Shown one piece after another: positions 43,637-53,422 of a DNA stretch of 64,000 nt. Source of the stretch: Streptomyces sp. Go-475 (lineage in GTDB: Bacteria > Actinomycetota > Actinomycetes > Streptomycetales > Streptomycetaceae); assembly GCF_003330845.1 (NCBI RefSeq), contig NZ_CP026121.1, positions 930,001 to 994,000 of the forward strand, in the 5' to 3' direction. The first letter of the stretch is position 1; the number at the start of each line of letters is the position of its first letter. Below the pieces are notes generated by a model that worked only from the letters and a program-made list of their open reading frames with translations, did no database searches and was not told where the DNA came from. Both the position numbers and the translations under genes were made by a program.

Positions 43637-45439
43637 TCATCTTGTCGGTTCCAGTTGGGCGTCCCGGCGTACGAGCGCCGCGTACCGGCCGTCCCGCTCC
43701 AGGAGTTCCTCGTGCGTGCCGCGTTCGACCGCGCGCCCCGCGTCGAGGACCACGATCTGGTCGGCGCCCCGCACCGTGGAGAGCCGGTGGGCGATGGTCA
43801 GGGTGGTGCGGTTCGCCGACAGCGCGTCGATCGCGTCCTGGACCGCGGCCTCGGTCCGGGTGTCCAGCGCGCTGGTGGCCTCGTCGAGGATGAGGACCGG
43901 CGGGTCGCGCAGGATCGTGCGGGCGATGGCCAGGCGCTGCTTCTCACCGCCGGAGAAGCGGTGGCCGCGCTCGCCGACGACGGTGTCGTAGCCGTCGGGC
44001 AGGGACGCGATGTGGTCGTGGATCTGCGCCGCCTTCGCCGCCTGGTGCAGTTCCTCGTCGGTGGCGTCGGGCTTGGCGAAGCGCAGGTTGTCGGCGACGG
44101 AGGCGTGGAAGAGGTACGTCTCCTGCGAGACGACGCCGACCGCGCGGGCCAGGGTGTCGAAGTCGAGGTCGCGGACGTCGACCCCGTCGAGGGTGACGCG
44201 GCCGCCGGTGACGTCGTACAGGCGGGGCACCAGGTAGCCGAGCGTGGACTTGCCGGCGCCGGTGGGTCCGACGACGGCGAGGCTGCCGCCGGCCGGGACG
44301 GTGAGGTCGATGCCGTCGAGGACGGGGCCGCCCTCGTCGTCGTAGCCGAAGGAGACGTTCTCGAAGCGGACCTCGCCCTTGATCCGGTCGAGGCGGACCG
44401 GGTCAGGGCGTTCGGTGATGTCGATCGGCAGGTCGAGGTACTCGAAGATGCGCTGGAAGAGGGCGAGCGAGGTCTGGATCTGCACACCGGTCGACAGCAG
44501 GCTCACGGCGGGGCGGAACAGGCCCTGCTGGAGCGAGACGAACGCGACGATCGTGCCGATGGAGACCTCGGGGCCGCCCAGTTGGAGGGCCATGCCGGCG
44601 GTCCAGTAGATGACGGCGGGCAGGGCGGCCATGACGATCGTGATGACGGCCATGCGCCAGCGGCCGGCCATGTTGGACCGCACCTCCAGGTCGACGAGTT
44701 CCTCGGACTCGTCGGCGAAGGACTTCGTCAGCGAGTCGGAGCGGCCCATCGTGCGGCCGAGCAGGATGCCGCTGACGGAGAGCGACTCGGTGACCGTGGC
44801 GGCCATGGCGGCCATCTGCTTCTGGCGCTGGGTGGTGATCTTCCGCCGTTCGTTGCCGACGCGGCGGCTGATCCACACGAACACCGGGAGCAGCAGCAGG
44901 GAGACGACGGTCAGGCGCCAGTCGAGGGCGATCATCGCGACGATCGTGGCGATCACGCTGGTGGCGTTGGAGACGAGCGAGGTGGCGGTGGAGGTGACGG
45001 TGGCCTGCATGCCGCCGATGTCGTTGGCGATGCGGGACTGCACCTCGCCCGTGCGCGTGCGCGTGAAGAAGGCGAGGGACATGCGCTGGAGCCGGCCGTA
45101 GACCGCGGTGCGCAGGTCGTGCATGACGCGCTGGCCGACCGTCGTGGAGATGAGGGTCTGCAGCACGCCGAAGACGCTGGTGAGGACGGCGCTGAGGATC
45201 ATGCCCAGGGCGAGCAGGCTGAGCAGGCCCGTGCGCCCCTCGGGGATCGCGACGTCGAGGATCTCCTTCAGCAGGAAGGGCGTGGCGACCGAGACCAGCG
45301 AGGAGGCGCCGACCAGCAGGCCGACGACGGCGAGCCGGCCCCGGTACGGGCGGAAGAGCCGGAGAATGCGGCGGACCTGCCGGGGCTGTTCCGTCGCCTC
45401 GGCGGGTGGGGTCCAGGACGCTTCGTGGTCGGGGTGCAT
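43637..45439 (-). CDS. ABC exporter, half-transporter (membrane plus ATPase)
   Basis: The product is 600 residues: an exporter membrane domain (about 50-340) and an ATPase with Walker A GPTGAGKST, signature FSGGEKQRLAIART and Walker B VLILDEATSALD, all intact. It probably works as a homodimer in multidrug or lipid efflux. The ATG at 45439 follows GAAGGAG by five bases. It is divergent from a MarR regulator with an inverted repeat between, so regulated efflux is likely. Confidence 0.85.
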   Translation of the reverse strand: MHPDHEASWTPPAEATEQPRQVRRILRLFRPYRGRLAVVGLLVGASSLVSVATPFLLKEILDVAIPEGRTGLLSLLALGMILSAVLTSVFGVLQTLISTTVGQRVMHDLRTAVYGRLQRMSLAFFTRTRTGEVQSRIANDIGGMQATVTSTATSLVSNATSVIATIVAMIALDWRLTVVSLLLLPVFVWISRRVGNERRKITTQRQKQMAAMAATVTESLSVSGILLGRTMGRSDSLTKSFADESEELVDLEVRSNMAGRWRMAVITIVMAALPAVIYWTAGMALQLGGPEVSIGTIVAFVSLQQGLFRPAVSLLSTGVQIQTSLALFQRIFEYLDLPIDITERPDPVRLDRIKGEVRFENVSFGYDDEGGPVLDGIDLTVPAGGSLAVVGPTGAGKSTLGYLVPRLYDVTGGRVTLDGVDVRDLDFDTLARAVGVVSQETYLFHASVADNLRFAKPDATDEELHQAAKAAQIHDHIASLPDGYDTVVGERGHRFSGGEKQRLAIARTILRDPPVLILDEATSALDTRTEAAVQDAIDALSANRTTLTIAHRLSTVRGADQIVVLDAGRAVERGTHEELLERDGRYAALVRRDAQLEPTR

Positions 45440-45478
45440 GGGCTCCTTCGAGGGGGTGCGGCGGGCCGGATCACAGCT

Positions 45479-45501
45479 CATTGTTACCTATACTCACAAT
45501 G
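45479..45501. promoter_or_regulatory. Inverted repeat, probable MarR operator
   Basis: CATTGT (45479-45484) and ACAATG (45496-45501) form an inverted repeat with an 11-base spacer, in an AT-rich island between the divergent ABC exporter and MarR genes. A further TATTGT half-site occurs at about 45515-45520. Symmetry and place suit a MarR dimer. Confidence 0.6.
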
Positions 45502-45526
45502 AACTGCATCCTGATATTGTTCCCGC

Positions 45527-45976
45527 ATGACCACCCCCGATCCCGACGGCCTGCTCGCCGAGCAGTTGCTCCGGCTCACCCGCCGGGTGCACCGCATCCA
45601 GAAGCGCCATCTGGAGCAGCGCGAGCTGGGCATCACGCCGGCGCAGTCCCGGCTGCTGCGCACCCTGGCGCACTGGGGCTCGCCACCGCGCATGGCGGAT
45701 CTGGCCGAGCGCCTGGAGGTGGTGCCCCGGGCCGTGACGACGCTGGTCGACGCCCTGGAGGCGAGCGGCAAGGTGCGGCGGGTGCCGGATCCGGCGAACC
45801 GGCGCGTGATCCGCATCGAGCTCACGGACGACGGCCGGGGCGCGCTGCGCGAGCTGCGGGCGGCGCGCAGGTCGGCCGCGGAGGAGATCCTCGCGCCCCT
45901 GACGGAGGATCAGCGCGCGGCGCTCGGGGGGCTGCTGGACACACTGATCGACGGGACGCCGGTGCGTTCCTGCTGA
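45527..45976 (+). CDS. MarR family transcriptional regulator
   Basis: The product is 149 residues. The winged helix spans about residues 45-110 (LAHWGSPPRMADLAERLEVV ... RRVIRIELTDDGRGAL), typical of MarR repressors that release DNA on binding small aromatic drugs. It is divergent from the ABC exporter. The ATG lies 25 bases after the inverted repeat. It is convergent with dctA, separated by a strong bidirectional terminator. Confidence 0.87.
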   Translation: MTTPDPDGLLAEQLLRLTRRVHRIQKRHLEQRELGITPAQSRLLRTLAHWGSPPRMADLAERLEVVPRAVTTLVDALEASGKVRRVPDPANRRVIRIELTDDGRGALRELRAARRSAAEEILAPLTEDQRAALGGLLDTLIDGTPVRSC

Positions 45977-46009
45977 TGCCCCGGGCTCAGGACGCCTCCA
46001 CCCACACGA

Positions 46010-46056
46010 CGGGCCGCGGCCGCCGCTCCCTCTGCCGGAGCGGTGGCCGCGGCCCG
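46010..46056. terminator. Bidirectional hairpin terminator
   Basis: A 20-bp stem (46010-46029 with 46037-46056) has one G-T wobble and a 7-base loop. It lies between the convergent MarR and dicarboxylate symporter genes, 33 bases after the MarR stop and 11 bases beyond the symporter stop. Confidence 0.85.
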
Positions 46057-46067
46057 TTCGGTTTCGG

Positions 46068-47486
46068 TCAGCCGACCTCGGGAGCGGGCTCCTTGGGCTT
46101 CTGGGCGGGGATGCCCGGCGCCGGGGTCGCGGCCGTCGTCGGCTCGACCGCCCGGGTGTCGTCGCTGTCGCCGTCGCCGCCCTGAGGCGGGTCCGTCTCC
46201 TCGCCGTCGAGCGTCTTCTTCGCCCGCTCGATGTCGAGCGCCCCCTCCCAGCGGGACACCGCGAAGACGGCCACGCAGTTGCCCAGCAGGTTCGTGACGA
46301 CCCGCATCGAGTCCATGATGCGGTCCACGCCGAGGAGCAGGGCGACGGCTCCGGCCGGAATGGCGCCCAGGGACGAGGCGGTCGCGGCCAGGGCGAGGAA
46401 CGCCGAGCCGGGGATGCCCGCCATGCCCTTGCTGGTCAGCATCAGCACCAGGACCACGGTGACCTGCTGTCCCAGGGTCAGGTCCACGCCCACCGCCTGG
46501 GCGATGAACAGCGTGCCGATGGACAGGTAGAGCGAGGCGCCGTCGAGGTTGAACGAGTAACCGGTGGGCAGCACCAGGCCCACGGCGTCGTCGCGGGCGC
46601 CGGCCCGGCGCAGCTTCTGCATCACGCGCGGCATGACGGACTCGGTGGAGGCGGTGCCGAGCGCCAGCAGCATCTCCTCGCGGATGTAGCGCAGGAACTT
46701 CCACAGGCTGAGCCCGGTCACCATCCGCAGGGCGACGGCGAGCAGCGCGATGAACAGCGCCGCCGCGACGTAGCAGAGCACGATGAGCTTGGCGTACTTC
46801 GTCATCACGCCCAGGCCGTAGTTGCCGACCAGGTGGGCCATGGCGCCGAACACCGCGAGCGGGGCCAGCCGCATGACGAAGCCGACGACCGCGAAGATGA
46901 TCTCCTGGGCCTGCTCGATCGCGGGCAGGATCTTCGGCACCTTGGTGTGCCCGAGGTGGAGCAGGGCGGCGCCCACCAGACAGGCCAGGATGAGCACCTG
47001 GAGGAGTTCGTTGTCGGCGAAGGCGCCGATGAAGCTCTGCGGCAGCGCGTTCAGGACGAACTCGGTCGTCGAGGGCAGATGGCCGCCGCCCGTGGTCTCG
47101 TTCACCGCGGCGGCGTCCAGCGACGAGGGGTCGACGTTCATGCCCTTGCCGGGGCCGACGAGGTTGGCGGCGACGAGGCCGATGACCAGGGCGGCCGTGG
47201 AGGCGACCTCGAACCAGATCAGGGCCTTGACCCCGATCCGGCCGAACGCCTTCAGGTCACCGGCCTTGGCGATGCCGACGACGACCACGCAGAACACCAG
47301 GGGCGAGATCACCGTCTTGATGAGCCGGGTGAAACCGTCGCCGAGCGGCTGGAGAGCCGTGGCCGTGTCCGGCCACAGCTTCCCGACGACGATTCCGAGG
47401 ACGAGCGCGCAGAGGACCTGCGCGAACAGTGAGGTACGCAGCGTGCGTGCGACGCGTCGCGGCAGGGACGGTACGGACGGTGGCAC
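46068..47486 (-). CDS. dctA: C4-dicarboxylate:cation symporter DctA
   Basis: The product is 472 residues with about eight membrane helices and two re-entrant loops. Family elements include STESVMPRVMQKL (the serine-rich loop region), PTGYSFNLDGASLYL, LTSKGMAGIPGSAFL and DRIMDSMRVVTNLLGN. It imports succinate, fumarate or malate with cations. The cytoplasmic C-terminus is an acidic, proline-rich tail. The promoter gap (47487-47661) holds no gene; I see no clear two-component binding site. Confidence 0.88.
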   Translation of the reverse strand: MPPSVPSLPRRVARTLRTSLFAQVLCALVLGIVVGKLWPDTATALQPLGDGFTRLIKTVISPLVFCVVVVGIAKAGDLKAFGRIGVKALIWFEVASTAALVIGLVAANLVGPGKGMNVDPSSLDAAAVNETTGGGHLPSTTEFVLNALPQSFIGAFADNELLQVLILACLVGAALLHLGHTKVPKILPAIEQAQEIIFAVVGFVMRLAPLAVFGAMAHLVGNYGLGVMTKYAKLIVLCYVAAALFIALLAVALRMVTGLSLWKFLRYIREEMLLALGTASTESVMPRVMQKLRRAGARDDAVGLVLPTGYSFNLDGASLYLSIGTLFIAQAVGVDLTLGQQVTVVLVLMLTSKGMAGIPGSAFLALAATASSLGAIPAGAVALLLGVDRIMDSMRVVTNLLGNCVAVFAVSRWEGALDIERAKKTLDGEETDPPQGGDGDSDDTRAVEPTTAATPAPGIPAQKPKEPAPEVG

Positions 47487-47661
47487 GGGGCCTCCTTGGG
47501 GGACGGACTACACAGAAGCCGGAGGGGACTTCTGCGATACGGAAAGCGGCTTCCGTGACCGATCACTGTGGAGGTTGTCTTGATCGCGCACAAGACCGCA
47601 ACGTTTCAGCCATGTAAAAGCACCTTGAGTGGCGCACATCACACGCGTCACACGGGTCGCC

Positions 47662-49248
47662 TCAGCAGCGTCTGCGGTCCGTCGTGAGCACCCCCTGCGT
47701 GGTGGTCAGCGTGCGGTCGTAGCAGCCGTGGGAGCCGTGGAGCCGGTACCGCTCGCTGGTGGTGCCGACCGCGTGCCGTTGGTCGCGCGGGACGCCCGCC
47801 GTGTAGGTGGCGTCGCCCGTGTAGGTGTCGTCGAGGCGTGACCACGCCGTGCGCCGGCCGTCGCGCAGGACGGCGGTGGTGGCGCGGTCGCCGAGGGTCA
47901 GGACCGTGCGCAGCCGGTCGCCCGCGCCGAGCGTGGTCGTGCCGTCCATCGTGTAGGTGCGGTGCGTGCGGGTGCCGCGGCCGTCGACGGTCACCGACTC
48001 GTCGTCGGTCCAGGTGGCCGTCAGCCCGTCGCTCGTCTCGCCGTCGGTCCAGCGGTGTTCGGAGGTGTGGGCGAGAGAGCGGCTGACGGTGGTGGTGACG
48101 CGGCCGTGCGAGGTGTCGACGTATCCGGCGACGGTCAGCCGGTGCGCGCCCTCGGTGTCCACCCGGTGCCCGGAACCCGGAGTGTATACAGAGGAGTTGG
48201 CCAGGTGGCCGGCCTTGTGCACGGTGAGGGCGCCGGTGACCCGCGCGCGCCGTTCGTCCTGCCAGACCAGGACGTTCACGGGCGCGCTCCAGCCGGTCTG
48301 CCCCTCGGGCACGCCGACGACCGACACCTCGACGCGGTGCGGGCGGCCGTCGTTGAGGAGGCCGGCGAAGGGAGTGAGGTCGTAGGTGATCGGCTTGATG
48401 TCGAAGGCGCGGGGGCCCGGGATCACGTACCAGAGGAACGGGTTGGACCAGCCGCCGGTCCACACGGTCGGGAACGGCGTGGCGATGCCCGCGAGTCGGC
48501 CGTCCACGCGGATCTGCACCTCGCGGTAGGGGCCGCCCTGGCCGGCCTTGCAGGAGTACGGCGCCGGATCGGGCACCGTGAGGTACCAGTACTCCTCGCA
48601 ACCGCCGCCGGAGCCGGTGGCGTACACCTCGGCGACGATGCGTTCGCTGTTGCGCGGGGTGGTGAGGGTCGTGCCGCCGTCGAGGGTGAGGACCCGGTCG
48701 GGGCTCGCGGCGTCGGGGCGGCCCGGGTAGAACGTCAGCGTGACCGTGACGTCGAGGACGCCCGTGTAGGTGTCGTCGACGACGTTCCCGATGAGCATCT
48801 CGACGTCCCGGCTCTTCCGGAAGGTGTCGCCGTAGCGCGTGACGTCCTTCTCCACCGACCACTCGATGCCGTCGGGCGAGGGCTGCGGCGTGGAGGTGCG
48901 GAAGATCTCCACCCCGCCGACGTGGAGGTAGCCGAGCCGGTCGTACTGGCGGCCCTTGACCTTGCCGTCGAGCCGCAGCACCACCTTGCTCCAGCGGTCG
49001 CCGCAGCCGTCGGGCGGGGTGTAGGTGCCGCGGTAGGGGGTGAAGTCGCGGAACCGCGCCCGGGCGAGGGTGACTTCGCAGGACTTTCCGGACGGCCGCT
49101 CGACGGGCGGGGCGGCCGTGACCGGGTCGTGCCAGTCGGTGCCGAACTCGGCCGGGACGTCGGCCGCCCGGGCGGGACCGGCGCCGAGGAGGGTGCTCGC
49201 CAGGAGGGTCGCCCCGGCAAGCATGGACATGACGATCCGTCTCTTCAT
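47662..49248 (-). CDS. Secreted peptide-N-glycosidase A-like amidase
   Basis: The product is 528 residues with a Sec signal peptide (MKRRIVMSMLAGATLLASTL ... ARAAD). The mature beta-rich protein matches the PNGase A family (peptide-N4-asparagine amidase A): WSKVVLRLDGKVKGRQYDRLG, GGVEIFRTSTPQPSPDGIEW, RIVAEVYATGSGGGCEEYWY. These enzymes release N-glycans from glycopeptides. Substrate in soil is unknown. ATG 49248 has no good ribosome site; upstream frame is proline/arginine-rich and not used. Confidence 0.8.
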   Translation of the reverse strand: MKRRIVMSMLAGATLLASTLLGAGPARAADVPAEFGTDWHDPVTAAPPVERPSGKSCEVTLARARFRDFTPYRGTYTPPDGCGDRWSKVVLRLDGKVKGRQYDRLGYLHVGGVEIFRTSTPQPSPDGIEWSVEKDVTRYGDTFRKSRDVEMLIGNVVDDTYTGVLDVTVTLTFYPGRPDAASPDRVLTLDGGTTLTTPRNSERIVAEVYATGSGGGCEEYWYLTVPDPAPYSCKAGQGGPYREVQIRVDGRLAGIATPFPTVWTGGWSNPFLWYVIPGPRAFDIKPITYDLTPFAGLLNDGRPHRVEVSVVGVPEGQTGWSAPVNVLVWQDERRARVTGALTVHKAGHLANSSVYTPGSGHRVDTEGAHRLTVAGYVDTSHGRVTTTVSRSLAHTSEHRWTDGETSDGLTATWTDDESVTVDGRGTRTHRTYTMDGTTTLGAGDRLRTVLTLGDRATTAVLRDGRRTAWSRLDDTYTGDATYTAGVPRDQRHAVGTTSERYRLHGSHGCYDRTLTTTQGVLTTDRRRC

Positions 49249-49447
49249 GGGCGGTGTTCTACGGGGAGTCCGCCGCCCGCGCAATGAGCACCGGCCCGCC
49301 GGGGCAGCCCTGTTCCCACCCGTGTCGGCCGGTTCCGGCCGGTGGACGGAAAACCGGTTGCCTCCGACCACGTGGCGACGCGAACCTGTCACGGTTTGCT
49401 GCCCTCGGTCCTCACCCCCATCCCCTGACACGAGCCACTGGGACGTC

Positions 49448-51253
49448 ATGCAGATTCAAGACCTTCCGTATCCCGACCCGGGCGTGCCAGACACGCGATC
49501 GGGTCCCCGATTCCTGTGGTGGCTCTTCCGGAACCAACTGGGCGGTCAGCTCAAGTCGCTGGCCTGGGGGCTGCTGCACTTCGCCTCCGTCGCCGCGCTG
49601 CCGTTCTGCGTCGGTGTCGCCGTGCAGGCCGTGGTCGACCGCTCCGGCTCGCGACTGGCCCTGGCGGGCGGGCTGCTGGCACTGGCCTGCGCCGGCAACG
49701 CGGTCGGCGACACCTTCCTGCACCGCTCCGCCGTCACCAACTGGATCACGGCAGCCGCCCGCGTCCAGCAGCTCCTCGCCCGCAAGGCCGCCCAGTTGGG
49801 CTCGGCGCTGACCCGGCGGGTCGCGGCCGGTGAAGTGGTGGCGGTCTCCACGGGTGACGTGGAGAAGATCGGCTGGTTCGTGGAGGCCCTGTCCCGGTTC
49901 ACCGCGGCCGTGGTCACCGTCGTGCTGGTCTGTGCCGGCCTGCTCGTCTACCAGCCGGCGCTCGGCGTGGTCGTCGCCGTGGGCCTGCCCGTGCTGGCAC
50001 TCGCCGTGCTGCCGCTGCTGCCCCGCGCCACCCGGCGCGCCGACGTCCAGCGCGAGAAGGCCGGACGCGCCACCGAACTCGCCTCCGACACCGTCGCCGG
50101 ACTGCGCGTGCTGCGCGGCATCGGCGGCGAGGAACTCTTCCTCGAACGCTACCGGCGCGCCTCCCAGGAGGTCCGGCACGCGGCCGTGCGCAGCGCCCGG
50201 ATGTGGTCCCTGATCACCGCGATCCAGGTCCTGCTGCCGGGACTGCTGCTCATCGCGGTCGTCTGGTACGGCGTGCACCTGGCGCGCCAGGGCCGGATCA
50301 CCGTCGGTGAACTGGTCACCGTCTACAGCTCGGTGATGGTCCTCACCTATCCGCTGCGGCACTTCGAGGAGATCGCCATGGCGTACTCCTTCTCCCGGCC
50401 GTCCGCGACGCGGGCCGCAGGTGTGCTGGCGCTGGAGCGGGCCACGGACACCGCGGGGTCGCGCACGGCCGGCGTCCCCTCCGGAGACCTCTACGACCCG
50501 GAGTCCGGGCTGCTCGCACCGGCCGGCCGGCTGACCGCCGTGGTGTGCGGCGACCCGGACGCGGCGGGCCGGCTGGCCGAACGGCTGGGCGGGCACCCCT
50601 CGCAGGAGGGCACCTCGGTGCTGCTGGGCGGAGTGCCGCTCGACGAACTCCCGCTGGACAGCGCCCGTACGGCCGTCCTCGTCCAGGACAAGGACCCGGT
50701 CCTGCTGTCGGGCACGTTGCGCGACCTGCTCGACGTGCCCGCGTCGGGTGACGTGGAGCCGCGCGCGGCGCTGGCGGCGGCGCAGTGCGAGGACGTGCTG
50801 GCGGCGCTGGTGCAGGGGTCGCTGGGCGCGACCGACCCCATGGACGCCCGGATCACCGAGCGCGGCCGGTCCCTGTCCGGCGGTCAGCGGCAGCGGCTCG
50901 CGCTCGCCCGGTCGCTGCTCGCGGACCCGGAGGTGCTCGTCCTGGACGAGCCGACCTCGGCCGTCGACTCGCACACCGAGGCCCGGATCGCCCAGGGCGT
51001 ACGGGAGTTGCGCGCGGGGCGCACGACCGTGGTGTTCACCTCCTCCCCGCTGCTGCTGGACCGGTCCGACCGGGTCGTGTTCCTGCACGAGGGCGAGGTC
51101 GTCGCGGTCGGTACCCACCGGGAACTGGTGCACTCCGAGCCCCGTTACCGGGCGGTGGTCACGCGCGAGACGGACGACGAGGCCGCGCTGAGCGGTTCCG
51201 TCGCCCTGAAGGACGTCCTGCAGGAACTGGAAGAGATCGAGGAGAAGGCATGA
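49448..51253 (+). CDS. ABC exporter subunit with degenerate Walker A
   Basis: The product is 601 residues with six membrane helices and an ATPase domain. The Walker A position (about residue 366) reads VVCGDPDAAGRLAERL, without GKS/T. The signature LSGGQRQRLALARSLL and Walker B VLVLDEPTSAVD are intact. It therefore cannot bind ATP normally on its own and should pair with the next gene product, which has an intact Walker A but a degenerate signature. The ATG at 49448 is preceded only by a weak site. The stop overlaps the next ATG (ATGA). Confidence 0.82.
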   Translation: MQIQDLPYPDPGVPDTRSGPRFLWWLFRNQLGGQLKSLAWGLLHFASVAALPFCVGVAVQAVVDRSGSRLALAGGLLALACAGNAVGDTFLHRSAVTNWITAAARVQQLLARKAAQLGSALTRRVAAGEVVAVSTGDVEKIGWFVEALSRFTAAVVTVVLVCAGLLVYQPALGVVVAVGLPVLALAVLPLLPRATRRADVQREKAGRATELASDTVAGLRVLRGIGGEELFLERYRRASQEVRHAAVRSARMWSLITAIQVLLPGLLLIAVVWYGVHLARQGRITVGELVTVYSSVMVLTYPLRHFEEIAMAYSFSRPSATRAAGVLALERATDTAGSRTAGVPSGDLYDPESGLLAPAGRLTAVVCGDPDAAGRLAERLGGHPSQEGTSVLLGGVPLDELPLDSARTAVLVQDKDPVLLSGTLRDLLDVPASGDVEPRAALAAAQCEDVLAALVQGSLGATDPMDARITERGRSLSGGQRQRLALARSLLADPEVLVLDEPTSAVDSHTEARIAQGVRELRAGRTTVVFTSSPLLLDRSDRVVFLHEGEVVAVGTHRELVHSEPRYRAVVTRETDDEAALSGSVALKDVLQELEEIEEKA

Positions 51254-53031
51254 TCGGCGTAGCGCCACCGGCGTACGACCCGGCGGCCCCGACGACGGCG
51301 AACACCCTGCCGGTGGGGGCCCCCGCGACCGTCCGCGCCTACGTGGCCGAACTGCTGCGCCGGCACAGCCGGGCGTTCCTGCTGCTGGTCGCCGTCAACA
51401 CGGTCGCCGTCATCGCCTCGATGGCCGGTCCGTGGCTGCTGGGCGGACTGGTGGAGCGGGTGTCCGACGGGGCACGGGAGCTGCGGCTGGAGCTCACCGC
51501 GGGGCTGTTCCTGGCCGCGCTGGCCGTCCAGGCCCTGTTCGTCCGTCAGGTGCGGCTGCGCGGCGCGATGCTGGGCGAGCGGATGCTGGCCGACCTGCGC
51601 GAGGACTTCCTCGTCCGGTCGGTCGGGCTGCCGCCCGGCGTGCTGGAGCGGGCCGGGACCGGCGATCTGCTGTCCCGGATCACCACGGACATCGACCGGC
51701 TGGGCAACGCGATGCGCGAGGCCGTGCCGCAGCTGTCCATCGGCGTGGTGTGGGTGGTCCTGCTGATGGGCGGGCTGGTCGTCACGGCGCCGCCGCTGGC
51801 GCTCGCCGTGCTGCTCGCCCTGCCGCTGCTGATCGTCGGCTGCCGCTGGTACTTCCGGCGGGCGCCCTCCGCGTACCGCTCGGAGTCCGCCGGGTACGCC
51901 GCCGTGGCCGCCGCGCTCGCCGAGACGGTGGACGCCGGGCGCACCGTCGAGGCCCACCGCCTCGCCGAGCGCCGCATCGCCCTGTCGGAGCGCCGCATCC
52001 GGGAGTGGACCGCCTGGGAGCGGTACACGCTCTGGCTGCGGTCGGTGCTCTTCCCGGTCATCAACACCACGCACGTGACCGTGCTCGCCTCCGTCCTGAT
52101 GATCGGCGGCGTGTTCGCCCTGCACGGGTGGATCGACGTCGGGCAGCTCACGACCGGCGCGCTGATCGCCCAGATGCTCGTCGACCCGGTGGGCATGATC
52201 CTGCGCTGGTACGACGAGCTGCAGGTGGCGCAGGTGTCCCTGGCCCGGCTCGTCGGGGTCCGGGACATCGAGCCGGTCGACGGTGACGCCGAGCTGGTCC
52301 CCGACGGGCGCCATGTGCACGCCGACCGGGTGCACTTCGGCTACCTGGAGGACGTGGACGTCCTGCGCAAGGTGTCCCTGGAGGTCGCCCCCGGCACCCG
52401 GCTGGCGCTGGTCGGTCCCTCGGGGGCGGGCAAGTCCACGCTGGGCCGGCTGCTCGCCGGGATCTACGCGCCCCGGGACGGCCGGATCACCCTGGGCAGC
52501 GCCGAGCTGTCCCGGATGCCCGCCGAACGCGTCCGCGAGCACGTGGCGCTGGTCAACCAGGAGCACCACGTCTTCGTGGGGTCCCTGCGCGACAACCTCC
52601 TGCTGGCCCGGACGGGTGCCGACGACGCCGAGCTGTGGGCGGCGCTGGGCGCGGTCGACGCGGACGGCTGGGCCCGGGCGCTCGACGACGGCCTGGACAC
52701 GGAGGTCGGCTCGGGCGGGCTGGCGCTCACCCCGGCGCAGGCCCAGCAGATCGCGCTGGCCCGCCTGGTGCTGGCCGACCCGCACACGCTCGTCCTGGAC
52801 GAGGCGACGTCCCTGCTCGACCCACGCGCCGCCCGTCACCTGGAGCGCTCCCTGGCCCGGGTCCTGGACGGCCGCACGGTCGTCGCCATCGCCCACCGGC
52901 TGCACACCGCGCACGACGCGGACGTCATCGCCGTGGTCGAGAACGGACGGATCAGCGAGCTGGGCAGCCACCAGGAGCTGGTCGCGGCGGACGGGGCGTA
53001 CGCGGCGTTGTGGAGGTCGTGGCACGGGTGA
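51250..53031 (+). CDS. ABC exporter subunit with degenerate signature motif
   Basis: The product is 593 residues with six membrane helices and an ATPase with Walker A GPSGAGKST and Walker B LVLDEATSLLD. The signature that normally reads LSGGQ is LTPAQ (LALTPAQAQQIALARL). Together with its partner it forms one canonical ATP site (this Walker A with the partner's LSGGQ) and one dead site. This is the pattern of heterodimeric exporters such as TAP or TmrAB. The cargo is unknown. Confidence 0.85.
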   Translation: MIGVAPPAYDPAAPTTANTLPVGAPATVRAYVAELLRRHSRAFLLLVAVNTVAVIASMAGPWLLGGLVERVSDGARELRLELTAGLFLAALAVQALFVRQVRLRGAMLGERMLADLREDFLVRSVGLPPGVLERAGTGDLLSRITTDIDRLGNAMREAVPQLSIGVVWVVLLMGGLVVTAPPLALAVLLALPLLIVGCRWYFRRAPSAYRSESAGYAAVAAALAETVDAGRTVEAHRLAERRIALSERRIREWTAWERYTLWLRSVLFPVINTTHVTVLASVLMIGGVFALHGWIDVGQLTTGALIAQMLVDPVGMILRWYDELQVAQVSLARLVGVRDIEPVDGDAELVPDGRHVHADRVHFGYLEDVDVLRKVSLEVAPGTRLALVGPSGAGKSTLGRLLAGIYAPRDGRITLGSAELSRMPAERVREHVALVNQEHHVFVGSLRDNLLLARTGADDAELWAALGAVDADGWARALDDGLDTEVGSGGLALTPAQAQQIALARLVLADPHTLVLDEATSLLDPRAARHLERSLARVLDGRTVVAIAHRLHTAHDADVIAVVENGRISELGSHQELVAADGAYAALWRSWHG

Positions 53032-53422
53032 GTGAGTCCCGGGGGTAGGGACGCGTGCCGGGCGGGGCCCGGTCTCGTGCCGGTGATGAGGCCGGGCCTC
53101 AGGGAGGGCGGGCCACGGCTGGGGCGGGCAGCGGGCAGGCCGGGCCGCCGGTGGGCCGGTCGCAGGCAGGCAGGCCGGTCGCAGGCAGGCGGGGCCGCCG
53201 GTGGGGCTGGGCCGGAGCGGGCCCCGGGTACCACCGGGGCGCGCGGCCCTGCCCTGGCGTTGCGCGGTGGCGAGGCTCGGTGGAAGGCTGGAAGCAGGCA
53301 CCGGCTCGGGGAACGCCCGGGAACCACGCGGTTCGGCGACGGGCGGCGCCAGTGTTCCGTACGGCGGCGGCCCGGCGCGGGCCCCGTGGTGACGGGCTCG
53401 TCCCCACCCCCTGGAGGTACCC
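53032..53422. other. Intergenic region with short GC-rich repeats
   Basis: No gene is supported. The stretch about 53154-53215 contains two near copies of GGCCGGTCGCAGGCAGGC and two of GGGCCGCCGGTGGG. It must hold the promoter of the DUF5709 gene; I cannot place it. GGAGG near 53412 is the ribosome site of that gene. Confidence 0.5.

Noticed and set aside
43655..45502. Long open frame of over 600 codons antisense to the ABC exporter gene
   Set aside because: Such antisense frames are common in very GC-rich DNA. The translation is low-complexity Asp/Gly/Arg/Val without domains, and the opposite strand encodes a clear ABC exporter.
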